Positions 16,853 to 24,745 of a DNA stretch of 64,000 nt are shown here, piece by piece. Position 1 is the first letter of the stretch. The number at the start of each line of letters is the position of its first letter. The stretch is from Peribacillus simplex (GTDB lineage: Bacteria > Bacillota > Bacilli > Bacillales > DSM-1321). Under the pieces are notes generated by a model, which had not been told where the DNA came from, ran no database searches, and worked only from the letters and a program-made list of their open reading frames with translations. The position numbers were made by a program, and so were the translations under genes. The stretch lies in the NCBI RefSeq assembly GCF_900156045.1, contig NZ_FTMX01000004.1, positions 372,001 through 436,000 on the forward strand, given 5' to 3'.

Positions 16853-17965
16853 ATGAATTACACATTCAAGAAGAATTGTTACAAGTCTATTCAAGCTGTG
16901 ATGTTAGGAGTGAGTGTACTAGGATTAGCTGCTTGTGGAGCTACTAATGAGGAGGCTGCTCCAGTTATTAAGGATCCAAGTTCGTTAACCCTGAAAGAAA
17001 TTGAAACAAAGGCAAAAGAAGAGGGGACAATTAATAGTGTCGGTATGCCTGATTCATGGGCTAACTGGGGAGAAACGTGGAATGAAGTGATGAAAAAATA
17101 TACGTTGGAACACAATGATACAGATTTATCCAGTGCCGAAGAGATTGCCAAAATGGAATCGGAAGGAGAGAATGCAACAGCTGATATCGGCGATGTAGGG
17201 GTTTCCTTTGGGCCCATCGCGGAACAAAAAGAATTAACGATGCCATATAAAACTTCCTATTGGGACGAGGTACCTGACTGGGCAAAAGATGACAATGGAG
17301 ATTGGGTTGTTGGCTACCAAGGAACGATTGCATTCTTAACTAATAAAGAATTAGTAGATAACCCGCCAAAATCATGGGATGACATATTAAAAGGAGATTA
17401 TAAAGTAACAGTTGGAGATGTTCAGCGTGGTACACAGAACCAAATGGCTGTTCTTGCTGCCGCTAAGGCTTACGGCGGTGATGAAACAAATCTCCAACCA
17501 GGAATTGACTTTTTTGCTAAGCTTGCCAAGCAAGGCCGCCTTAGCTTAACTGATGCCAAGCCGGCTAACATCGAAAAAGGGGAAGTGGAAGTTGCCCTTG
17601 TTTGGGATTTCAATGCTCTTGGTTACGCTGACCAAATTAACCGTGATCAATTTGATGTCTCGATTCCAAGTGAAGGTTCAGTCGTAAGCGGCTACGCAAC
17701 TATTATTAACAAAAATGCAAAGCATCCGCATGCGGCGATGGCAACTAGAGAATATATCTTAAGCGATGAAGGACAAATTAACTTAGCTAAAGGATTTGCC
17801 CGTCCAATTCGCGATGTAGAACTACCGAAAGAAGTAGCTGAAAAAATGGTTCCAGAAGAACAGTACAAAAATGCAAAACCAATTGAAGATTACAAAGCTT
17901 GGGAAGAAACGGCTAAAAATTTACCGCAGCTTTGGCAAGAAGAGGTGTTAGTCCATGTCAAATAA
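16853..17965 (+). CDS. Lipoprotein solute-binding protein of an ABC importer (AfuA/PotD-like)
   Basis: A 370-residue extracytoplasmic binding protein. The signal peptide ends in the lipobox LAAC with Cys28, which would anchor it to the membrane. I use ATG 16853, eight bases after TGGAGG; an upstream ATG at 16838 would overlap that site. The body resembles the periplasmic binding fold used for ferric ions, polyamines, phosphonates and hexose phosphates (GYQGTIAFLTNKELVDNPPKSWDDI, then a VWDFNALGYADQIN hinge region). It overlaps the hydrolase gene by 11 bases, so the two are translationally linked. The cassette's phosphatase-type enzymes point to a phosphorylated ligand, by inference. Confidence 0.88.
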   Translation: MNYTFKKNCYKSIQAVMLGVSVLGLAACGATNEEAAPVIKDPSSLTLKEIETKAKEEGTINSVGMPDSWANWGETWNEVMKKYTLEHNDTDLSSAEEIAKMESEGENATADIGDVGVSFGPIAEQKELTMPYKTSYWDEVPDWAKDDNGDWVVGYQGTIAFLTNKELVDNPPKSWDDILKGDYKVTVGDVQRGTQNQMAVLAAAKAYGGDETNLQPGIDFFAKLAKQGRLSLTDAKPANIEKGEVEVALVWDFNALGYADQINRDQFDVSIPSEGSVVSGYATIINKNAKHPHAAMATREYILSDEGQINLAKGFARPIRDVELPKEVAEKMVPEEQYKNAKPIEDYKAWEETAKNLPQLWQEEVLVHVK

Positions 17966-18788
17966 AGTAATAGCAATTGTAGTTGATGGTATGAGATATG
18001 ATAAAGCATGTGAGACACTTGGATTTATTCAACATTTAGTTGAAACAAATCAGGCAGCACTTTACAAAGTAAAGTCGGAACTCCCAAGTCTTTCCCGTCC
18101 ATTATATGAAGTGTTACTAACGGGTACACCGGCATCAGTGAACGGAATTACGTCCAATCAAGCTGTTCGCTTATCTACTGAGAAAAGTCTCTTTCATCTT
18201 ACGAAAGAGAACGGCTTAAGAAACGGAACAGTATCTTATTACTGGGTAAGCGAACTTTATAATCGCGCGCCATTCCATTTTATTGAAGATCGTGAGCAAG
18301 AGGATGAGTCTAAGCCAATTCAATATGGGAAATTTTATTGGGATGATGACTATCCAGACAGTCATGTGTTAATGGATGCAGAAGCTTTGCGCAGAAAGCA
18401 TGACCCACACTTTTTATATATTCATCCGCTCGGTGTAGATGTAAAAGGAGAAATGTTCGGTTCGGAATCGAAAGAATATCGTGAACAAATCTTGAAAATG
18501 GGAAGCTTGTTGGCACAACTTTTACCAATTTGGATCAAAGAAGGTTACCACATTTTAATTACATCTGATCATGGCATGAGTGAATATGGCAACCATGGCG
18601 GCATAACTGATGGTGAGCGTGATGTACCGCTCTTTATCATGAGTCCAAAAGTTGAGCCTGGCGTTTACAGTGAAGTGGTTCCGCAATTAGCTTTTGCACC
18701 GCTCGTTTGTGAACTTTTAAATATAGAGCCGTCTAATAAAATGATTTCCTATCAATTTCCAGGTTTGAAAGAAAAAAATACCCTTTAA
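17955..18788 (+). CDS. Cytoplasmic alkaline-phosphatase-superfamily hydrolase (phosphodiesterase/nucleotide pyrophosphatase type)
   Basis: A 277-residue metal hydrolase without signal peptide. Metal and catalytic motifs appear in family order: VVDGMRYD (first Asp), LPSLSRPLYEVLLTGT (Ser/Thr nucleophile region), HPLGVDVKGEMFGSES, ITSDHGMSEYGNHGG (Asp-His and a further His). In type I phosphodiesterases the third motif is normally D-x-x-G-H-x-x-G; here the His is replaced by Glu (DVKGEMFG), which may change metal binding. The gene starts inside the lipoprotein gene and is followed by the permease genes, so it probably acts on the imported compound inside the cell. Substrate could be a phosphodiester, phosphonate or sulfate ester. 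Confidence 0.82.
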   Translation: MSNKVIAIVVDGMRYDKACETLGFIQHLVETNQAALYKVKSELPSLSRPLYEVLLTGTPASVNGITSNQAVRLSTEKSLFHLTKENGLRNGTVSYYWVSELYNRAPFHFIEDREQEDESKPIQYGKFYWDDDYPDSHVLMDAEALRRKHDPHFLYIHPLGVDVKGEMFGSESKEYREQILKMGSLLAQLLPIWIKEGYHILITSDHGMSEYGNHGGITDGERDVPLFIMSPKVEPGVYSEVVPQLAFAPLVCELLNIEPSNKMISYQFPGLKEKNTL

Positions 18789-18832
18789 AGTAGATACAAT
18801 ATTTCAAAATAAAATGAAGAATAAAGGTTGAC

Positions 18833-18871
18833 GGGAATTGGTTTACCGAACTTACTGTTAAACCAATTCCC
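18833..18871 (+). other. Perfect 13-bp hairpin inside the ABC operon
   Basis: GGGAATTGGTTTA (18833-18845) pairs fully with TAAACCAATTCCC (18859-18871) across a 13-base loop. No T-run follows. It divides the binding protein and hydrolase genes from the permeases. Known intercistronic hairpins after binding-protein genes stabilise the upstream mRNA or reduce downstream transcription, which would give more binding protein than permease. Confidence 0.65.
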
Positions 18872-18904
18872 AAATTGTTAGAGAACAAAGAGGAGCGAGA
18901 AGTC

Positions 18905-19759
18905 TTGCGAAAAATAAAAAAACAAAAAATTTACTTATTAGCTCTTTTACTGCCATTTATTTTGTTTGTGATTGGATTTGAATTAGGACCATTAGTAGCA
19001 ATGATTAAAAATAGTTTTTATGCTGACGATGGAATTCAAGTTACGATCGATCAATATCTCACCATATTTAAAAGTGAATTTTACTTGCAAGCCATTCAAA
19101 ATAGCCTTGTCATTTCTTTATTTTCCGCTGTAACTTCTGTGATTATAGCGGTCATTGCAGCCTATTCGATTACAAAGTTCTCACAAAAAATACAAAATCG
19201 CTTACTGATGATTGCCAATATGACGTCGAACTTTGAGGGGATTCCCCTTTCATTTTCATTTATTATTTTGCTTGGAAACAATGGGTTGTTTACGTTGCTT
19301 TTTTCAAAGATTGGTGGGGATGTGTTTGCGGATTTTAATTTATATTCATGGACAGGCCTCATTCTTGTTTATATATATTTTCAAATTCCGCTTGCTATTA
19401 TGCTGATCTACCCGTCTTATCAAGGAATTAAGAAACAATGGAAAGAAGCTTCTTCATTATTAGGAGGATCAACATTATCATTTTGGCTTCACATTGGGAT
19501 TCCAGTTCTTTTACCTAGTATCGTAGGTACATTCAGCATTTTGTTTGCTAATTCGATGGGAGCTTACGCTACAGCCTATGCATTAGTAGGCAGCAACTAT
19601 AACTTATTGTCATTGCAAATTGCCTCACTAGTTGCAAGTGACGTTGCATTAAAGCCGCAGCTAGGCAGTGCGATGGGAGTACTTCTAGCAGCGACAATGA
19701 TAGGGGCGATGTGGTTCAATGAACGAATGATGCGCCGCATTAGGAGGGATTTACGATGA
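18905..19759 (+). CDS. ABC transporter permease, PotB/PhnU-like
   Basis: Inner-membrane permease of 284 residues with six hydrophobic helices. The cytoplasmic EAA loop reads EASSLLGGSTLSFWLHIGIPVLLPSI, which contacts the ATPase. I choose the TTG at 18905 because AGAGGAGCG lies just before it; the longer frame from TTG 18875 would contain that site. It overlaps the next permease gene by four bases. It forms the channel with the 19756 product. Confidence 0.88.
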   Translation: MRKIKKQKIYLLALLLPFILFVIGFELGPLVAMIKNSFYADDGIQVTIDQYLTIFKSEFYLQAIQNSLVISLFSAVTSVIIAVIAAYSITKFSQKIQNRLLMIANMTSNFEGIPLSFSFIILLGNNGLFTLLFSKIGGDVFADFNLYSWTGLILVYIYFQIPLAIMLIYPSYQGIKKQWKEASSLLGGSTLSFWLHIGIPVLLPSIVGTFSILFANSMGAYATAYALVGSNYNLLSLQIASLVASDVALKPQLGSAMGVLLAATMIGAMWFNERMMRRIRRDLR

Positions 19760-20628
19760 AACCTTCATTGACTTTTCATAAAGTGATTATTGGGTTACTC
19801 GTCATGTATTTATTAATTCCGCTTGTAGGAACATTTTTATTCTCGATTGCCGGAAAATGGGATCATACCATTTTACCTGAGAGTTATACAATGAAATGGT
19901 ATATTGAATTATTTCAAGATGAACGGTTTTATGATGCTTTTCGACGAACGCTGTTTTTAATTGTCATGTCTGTAGGTCTTAGTGTTGTTATTATGCTTCC
20001 GACCATTTTTATCATCACGGTATATTTCAGTAAATGGGAAGGATTACTTCAAGCAGCAGCCATGCTTCCTTATGGAATTCCTCCCATTGTTGGAGCTGTA
20101 GGATTAATAAAGGTATATTCAGATGGACCGATTCACATTGCCGGAACACCTTGGATTTTAATCGGTGCTTATTTCATAACGATTCTGCCATTTATGTATC
20201 AAGGTATACGTAGCAGTCTTCGTACGATTAATGCCGTGCAGCTTGTTGATGCAGCTGAATTACTCGGTGCCACAAAATTCCAGGCGTTTCGCACAGTGGT
20301 GTTTCCAAATATTATATCTGGTATTTTAGTGTCTACCTTATTATCAGTCGCTCTTTTATTTAGTGAATTTGCTTTTGCCAATTTGCTTGTCGGGGGCCGA
20401 TTTGAAACCATTCAAATTTATCTTGCCGACAAACTAAACAGCAGTGGTCACTTAACAAGTGCAATTGTCATTACTTATTATTCACTGATTTTACTTTTAA
20501 CGGGGTCTGTATTAAAACTTACGTTTAGAAACGAAAAAAATCGTGTCGTGTCAAATAAGAAGCGTATTCTTTTATTTTTTAAAAAACAATACTGTAATAA
20601 AAATACCGCTATAGAAGGTGAAAAATAA
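19756..20628 (+). CDS. ABC transporter permease, PotC/PhnV-like
   Basis: Second permease of 290 residues with about six helices and the EAA loop DAAELLGATKFQAFRTVVFPNI. Start ATG overlaps the previous stop by four bases and its stop overlaps the ATPase start by one base, so the three genes are translated together. The C-terminal tail after the last helix is unusually long and basic (VVSNKKRILLFFKKQYCNKN). Confidence 0.88.
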   Translation: MKPSLTFHKVIIGLLVMYLLIPLVGTFLFSIAGKWDHTILPESYTMKWYIELFQDERFYDAFRRTLFLIVMSVGLSVVIMLPTIFIITVYFSKWEGLLQAAAMLPYGIPPIVGAVGLIKVYSDGPIHIAGTPWILIGAYFITILPFMYQGIRSSLRTINAVQLVDAAELLGATKFQAFRTVVFPNIISGILVSTLLSVALLFSEFAFANLLVGGRFETIQIYLADKLNSSGHLTSAIVITYYSLILLLTGSVLKLTFRNEKNRVVSNKKRILLFFKKQYCNKNTAIEGEK

Positions 20629-21641
20629 TGGGCTATGTAACCATCGATCAAGTGACTAAGGGGTATGAAAATCAAGTCGTTCTAGATGACATTTCTTTAA
20701 CATTAAAAAAAGGGGAATTTGCTACACTTCTTGGGCAAAGTGGATGCGGAAAAAGTACATTGTTACGTTCCATTGCGGGGCTTGAAGGTGTTGATATAGG
20801 TAGAATCTTAATTGAAGGAAAAGATATAACTCATTTATCACCGCGTCAGCGTGAGGTTGGTATGGTATTTCAGTCTTATGCGCTTTTCCCGAATATGACC
20901 GTTTTTGATAATATAGCATACGGCCTTAAAATGAAGAAGGTGAAAAATGTTAAATCAAGAGTGAAAAAGATGATTGATATGGTTGATTTAATAGGAAAAG
21001 AAGATTCATATCCTCATCAGTTATCTGGAGGGCAACAGCAGAGGGTTGCTCTTGCCCGTGCGCTTGTCATGGAGCCAAAAGTTCTGCTTTTGGATGAGCC
21101 GTTAAGCGCATTGGATGCTAAAATTAGAAAAAGTTTGCAAAAAGAATTAAAGAGAATACAGAAAGAATTAGATATTACAACAATTTTTGTTACTCATGAT
21201 CAGGAAGAAGCAATGACGATGTCTGATCGGATTTTTGTCATGAATAAAGGAAAAGTTGTACAATCCGGTTCTCCATCAGAAATTTATACGTCTCCAGTCA
21301 ATACATTTGTTGCAAAATTCATCGGAAATTATAATGTTTGTAAAATGGAAGTTTTCCATCATCTTGTTCGCAGCAAAGAATTAATAGGGAATGAAGTCGC
21401 CATTCGTCCTGAAGTTTTACAATTAGTTTCTGTTGGTGTGGATGGCTTGGATATACAAGAGAACTGGGGAATTAAAGGGTTTATTAAAGATGTTTCTATG
21501 ACCGGGAATGTTTTAAGATATGAAGTGGAAACAGAGGAGTCCGCGTTCCTTGTAGATTATCTTCACCACCGAGGGAAAACGTTTGAACTAGGAGAACGCG
21601 TTCAAATTCTTGTACCGAAGAAAGAATGCATTATTTTATAA
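20628..21641 (+). CDS. ABC transporter ATP-binding protein, PotA/AfuC-like
   Basis: Cytoplasmic ATPase of 337 residues that powers the importer. Walker A GQSGCGKST is at residues 36-44, the Q-loop VFQSYALFP near 84, the signature LSGGQQQRVALARAL near 129, Walker B VLLLDEPLSALD near 151 and the switch VTHDQEEA near 190. After about residue 235 comes a C-terminal TOBE-like beta domain (NEVAIRPEVLQLV), usual for regulatory parts of this branch. Its start overlaps the permease stop by one base. The DeoR gene follows after 28 bases. Confidence 0.92.
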   Translation: MGYVTIDQVTKGYENQVVLDDISLTLKKGEFATLLGQSGCGKSTLLRSIAGLEGVDIGRILIEGKDITHLSPRQREVGMVFQSYALFPNMTVFDNIAYGLKMKKVKNVKSRVKKMIDMVDLIGKEDSYPHQLSGGQQQRVALARALVMEPKVLLLDEPLSALDAKIRKSLQKELKRIQKELDITTIFVTHDQEEAMTMSDRIFVMNKGKVVQSGSPSEIYTSPVNTFVAKFIGNYNVCKMEVFHHLVRSKELIGNEVAIRPEVLQLVSVGVDGLDIQENWGIKGFIKDVSMTGNVLRYEVETEESAFLVDYLHHRGKTFELGERVQILVPKKECIIL

Positions 21642-21669
21642 ATTCTTAATGATCACGGGGGGGAGAAAT

Positions 21670-22452
21670 ATGTCTGTTTTGCCAGAAGAAAGAAAGAATG
21701 AAATTTTAAAAGAACTTAACAAAATGGGAAAAGTAAAAGTTATGGAATTAGTTGATCAATTTAATGTTTCAGAGGAAACGATTCGACGCGATTTGATGAT
21801 GTTAGAGGAAAAAGGACTTTTAAAGAGGGTTTACGGTGGAGCGATTAAAACAGTTTTTGAATTTGAGGAGCCTCCATTTACACAGCGTACAACGGTGAAT
21901 CAAGAAGCGAAAATCCAGGTTGGGAAAAAAGCAGTGGAACTCGTTTCTAACGGAGATGTGATTGCCATTGATGTAGGGACAACCATGCTTGAATTTGCGC
22001 AGTGCATTGAAAATAAAAAAGACATTACGGTTTTAACCAATTCTCTTCCTGTGTCGTCCGTGTTAACCGAATTGCTCAATGAAAATAAGTTTACAGGACA
22101 AATTCTATTACTAGGAGGACAAATTGATCCTAAGCATCAATCTATAAGTGGCGGTCTCACTGAACAAATGTTAAATCAATTTAATATTGATAAAGCGTTC
22201 ATTTCAGCTGGTGGTGTTACCATTCAAAATGGGGTTAGTAATTATCATTTACATGAAACATTAGTTTCACGCAAGATGGTCGAGGTATCAAAGCAAGTTA
22301 TTTTGCTAACGGATTACTCTAAAATTGGTGTCGACACATTTAGTAAAGTTTGTCCTCTAGAAAAAGTCGATGTGATTGTCTGCGAGCAACCATTTCCAGA
22401 GGAATGGAGAAATCATTCAAAATTAGAGGAAGTCAATTGGATTCAAGCATAG
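21670..22452 (+). CDS. DeoR/GlpR-family transcriptional regulator
   Basis: 260 residues: an N-terminal winged helix with RKNEILKELNKMGKVKV and the recognition helix VSEETIRRDLMMLEEKGLLKRV, followed by a DeoRC sugar-phosphate sensor domain (AIDVGTTMLEFAQ, LLGGQIDPKHQSISGG, SAGGVTIQNGVSN). The start is ATG 21670, after GGGGGGGAG; a longer frame overlapping the ATPase gene lacks a site. Members usually repress the neighbouring operon and are released by a phosphorylated sugar or polyol. This supports a phosphorylated organic ligand for the cassette. Candidate operator at 16801-16830. Confidence 0.9.
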   Translation: MSVLPEERKNEILKELNKMGKVKVMELVDQFNVSEETIRRDLMMLEEKGLLKRVYGGAIKTVFEFEEPPFTQRTTVNQEAKIQVGKKAVELVSNGDVIAIDVGTTMLEFAQCIENKKDITVLTNSLPVSSVLTELLNENKFTGQILLLGGQIDPKHQSISGGLTEQMLNQFNIDKAFISAGGVTIQNGVSNYHLHETLVSRKMVEVSKQVILLTDYSKIGVDTFSKVCPLEKVDVIVCEQPFPEEWRNHSKLEEVNWIQA

Positions 22453-22473
22453 CTGATAATGGGACATATCGAT

Positions 22474-22499
22474 GGAAGAGGGGGTACTCTCTTTTTTAA
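22474..22499 (+). terminator. Weak hairpin with T-run after the DeoR gene
   Basis: AAGAG / CTCTCTT around a GGGGTA loop followed by six T. It is short, so termination is probably partial and the HAD gene may still belong to the operon. Confidence 0.4.
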
Positions 22500-22576
22500 T
22501 TCGATTTTTGTTGATAGCAGATAAAAAAAGCTAGAAAGAGAATCTAATAGATAGAATGAGAAAAGGAGCCATTAGC

Positions 22577-23449
22577 ATGAGTTTCATTGCGATAGATTTA
22601 GACGGAACATTATTAAACGACGAGAATGAAATTAGTGAAGAGAATATAAAGGCGATTCAATATGCCCAAGATAGAGGCTTTGAAGTAGTCATTTCAACAG
22701 GACGGGCTTATTTTGACGTTCAAACAATTTGTGAAAAAGCAGGGATTTCCCCATTTGTAATCGGGACAAATGGTGCAACCACTCATTCCAAAAGCGGAAA
22801 GTGCATTTCTTCTATTACGATAACTAAAGATCTTGTCGAATCAATTCTCAAATGGTTAGATGAAAGGAATTATTATTACGAAGTGTTTACTGATAAAGCC
22901 ATTTATACTCTTAAAAAGGGTAGAGAACATTTCCAAAATGAGATTAAAAGTTTGAAGAACGCAGATTTGAATGCAGATATGAAAGAATTAGTTGAAGTAG
23001 CGGAAAGGCAATTTGACCAGTTTGGATATGTATTAGTCGAAAGCTATCATGATATCTTAAAACAGGAGGAAGAATTCTATAACATATTGGCATGTTCTTT
23101 TGATAAAAAAAAATTAGCGGAAGCATGGAACAAATTCAAACAGTTTGATGAGCTGATGGTTGTTTCATCTGCTGATCACAACATTGAAATTACTAGTAAA
23201 AGGGCTTCAAAAGGAATGGCTCTTGAAAAATTGGCTTTTTTAATGAATGGCTCCTTAGATCAGGCTATGGCAATCGGGGACAGCAACAATGATTTATCCA
23301 TGTTCGAGAAAGTTGAATACAGCGTAGCGATGGGAAATGCGAAAGATGTCATAAAAGCTGTTTGTACAACGACAACCCTTAAAAATGATGAGAATGGGGT
23401 AGCTTATGCGATTTATCGATATATGGAGAACTTCGTGGTTCCAAAATAA
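22577..23449 (+). CDS. Cof-type HAD phosphatase
   Basis: A 290-residue HAD hydrolase of the Cof (type IIB cap) subfamily. Motif I DLDGTLLNDENE supplies the nucleophile and acid-base aspartates, motif II is VISTGRAYFD, motif III is the lysine in SKRASKGMALEKL, and motif IV is GDSNNDLSMFE. I place the start at ATG 22577 (MSFIAIDLDGT) because AAAGGAG lies eight bases upstream. Such enzymes dephosphorylate sugar phosphates or flavin phosphates. Next to the DeoR gene, it may act on the product of the cassette's hydrolase. A decayed relative is at 51784-51974. Confidence 0.88.
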   Translation: MSFIAIDLDGTLLNDENEISEENIKAIQYAQDRGFEVVISTGRAYFDVQTICEKAGISPFVIGTNGATTHSKSGKCISSITITKDLVESILKWLDERNYYYEVFTDKAIYTLKKGREHFQNEIKSLKNADLNADMKELVEVAERQFDQFGYVLVESYHDILKQEEEFYNILACSFDKKKLAEAWNKFKQFDELMVVSSADHNIEITSKRASKGMALEKLAFLMNGSLDQAMAIGDSNNDLSMFEKVEYSVAMGNAKDVIKAVCTTTTLKNDENGVAYAIYRYMENFVVPK

Positions 23450-23478
23450 GTGTCAATGCCGAAGGAGAGAGCGATAAA

Positions 23479-23808
23479 ATGGCATGGATATATATCATAA
23501 TGGCAGGACTTTTGGAAATCGTCTGGGTGATCGGTCTTAAATATTCACACGGATTCACCAAAATTATACCTAGTATAGTAACGGTAGTTGTAATAATCTT
23601 TAGTTTCTTTTTACTTTCAAAAGCTTTACATTCCATTCCCTTAGGAACTGGTTACGCCATTTTTACTGGAATCGGAACGGTGGGAACGGTAGTAACTGGA
23701 ATGATTTTTTTGGGAGAGACCATTAATCCACTGAAAGTATTTTTTATGGTTTTAATGATATTGGGGATAATTGGAATAAAAATCAATCCAGCCCAACCTG
23801 AACATTAA
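23479..23808 (+). CDS. SMR-family efflux protein, SugE/Gdx-like subunit 1
   Basis: A 109-residue protein with four membrane helices. The conserved glutamate is in the first helix (AGLLEIVWVIGLKYSHGF), and GTGYAIFTGIGTVGTVVTGMIFLGE is the SMR signature. The W-V-I-G-L-K-Y-S context is of the SugE/Gdx (guanidinium exporter) branch. The ATG follows GGAGAGAG. It is paired with the next gene as in ykkC-ykkD, where both products are needed. No guanidine riboswitch precedes it; only 29 bases separate it from the HAD gene. Confidence 0.85.
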   Translation: MAWIYIIMAGLLEIVWVIGLKYSHGFTKIIPSIVTVVVIIFSFFLLSKALHSIPLGTGYAIFTGIGTVGTVVTGMIFLGETINPLKVFFMVLMILGIIGIKINPAQPEH

Positions 23809-23848
23809 AGGAAGTGAAAGGATTTATACAAGGTTAGGGGATGATTCA

Positions 23849-24169
23849 ATGGCTTGGTTTTTTCTTCTTATTGCCGGAGTTGCCGAGATTGGCAGTGTTA
23901 TAAGCCTGAAACGTGCAAACGGGTTTAAAAAATTGCTTCCCTCTGTAGCTTGTCTTTTTTTGGGGAGTTTAAGCTTTTATTTTCTTTCTTTGTCATTAAA
24001 TTCCATACCGGTGGGGACTGCCTATGCAATATGGACCAGTATCGGCTCTGTTGGAAGTGTTTTAGCAGGAATGATCTTCTTTAATGAACCTAGAAGTTTA
24101 AGATTAACCCTATTTATTATGTGTATTATTGCAGGGGCTGTAGGTATTAAAATGACTTCTGGACATTAA
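23849..24169 (+). CDS. SMR-family efflux protein, SugE/Gdx-like subunit 2
   Basis: A 106-residue four-helix partner of the 23479 product. The first-helix glutamate lies in AGVAEIGSVISLKRANGF and the signature reads GTAYAIWTSIGSVGSVLAGMIFFNE. It differs enough from its neighbour to form an asymmetric dimer of opposite topology, as known for paired SMR proteins. Likely exports guanidinium or other small cations across the membrane. Confidence 0.85.
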   Translation: MAWFFLLIAGVAEIGSVISLKRANGFKKLLPSVACLFLGSLSFYFLSLSLNSIPVGTAYAIWTSIGSVGSVLAGMIFFNEPRSLRLTLFIMCIIAGAVGIKMTSGH

Positions 24170-24682
24170 GGGCAGGATTTTAAAATGGAAATAAGTAGAG
24201 AAAGGTATTACCTATGGAGGAGAGCGAGATGAAACTATTCAAGATTTAAGAATGCTGCATTCTGATCTGACCGTTTACAACTGTCATAATCTCTGCTTCA
24301 ATTTTTGAATCATTCAACGTAATGGTGCGATACTTCAATAACGAAGTGTCGCTTTTTTTTGACCTTCCGCTAAAGTCGTACCCGACCTAAAAATAGCTGA
24401 CTCTTTCCTTCGTCGATGAATCGCTTTCATAGCTTCCCTTATCTTGTGCAAATCTGGACCTCGCGTATAGTACGTTCCGGATCCTCGAGACAATCGTTCC
24501 TCGAACATCTTGGTTCTTTTGAATTCTCCTTTTTGAACACTTACTTAAAGAGAATAATGAATTTTTTGTATTTTCAATATTTACAGTCAATATTTGAAAT
24601 GGTAGTATAACAATATCTATTAAGAATTATCAAATTATAAGGTTTTTTCCAAAAAAATATTTTTTTATTATAATGAAAGTTT
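24170..24682. other. Intergenic region with terminator and faint coding trace
   Basis: No intact gene. On the minus strand 24251-24333 an open end reads YRTITLNDSKIEAEIMTVVN then GQIRMQHS and stop; it could be the tail of a lost metal-dependent hydrolase, but I cannot name it. The remainder is AT-rich and carries the promoter of the M20 gene, with TATAAT at 24669-24674. Confidence 0.35.
24327..24360 (+). terminator. Strong rho-independent terminator
   Basis: GCGATACTTC pairs with GAAGTGTCGC around a six-base loop and is followed by eight T. It ends the transcription unit of the SMR pair. Confidence 0.9.
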
Positions 24683-24714
24683 TTCTAACTAAAATATTAT
24701 TATTATAGTTAGAA
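24683..24714. promoter_or_regulatory. Palindrome downstream of the -10 box of the M20-DUF3100 operon
   Basis: TTCTAACTA (24683-24691) and TAGTTAGAA (24706-24714) form a perfect inverted repeat with a 14-base spacer. A TATAAT ends nine bases before it, so the palindrome covers the transcription start, the usual place for a repressor. It could also fold in the mRNA leader. No regulator gene is adjacent. Confidence 0.4.
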
Positions 24715-24745
24715 TATTTTGTGTTTATATTTCTTTAGGGGATGA

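Noticed and set aside
23450..23478. Guanidine-I riboswitch before the SMR pair
   Set aside because: The gap is only 29 bases and lacks any of the conserved aptamer elements.
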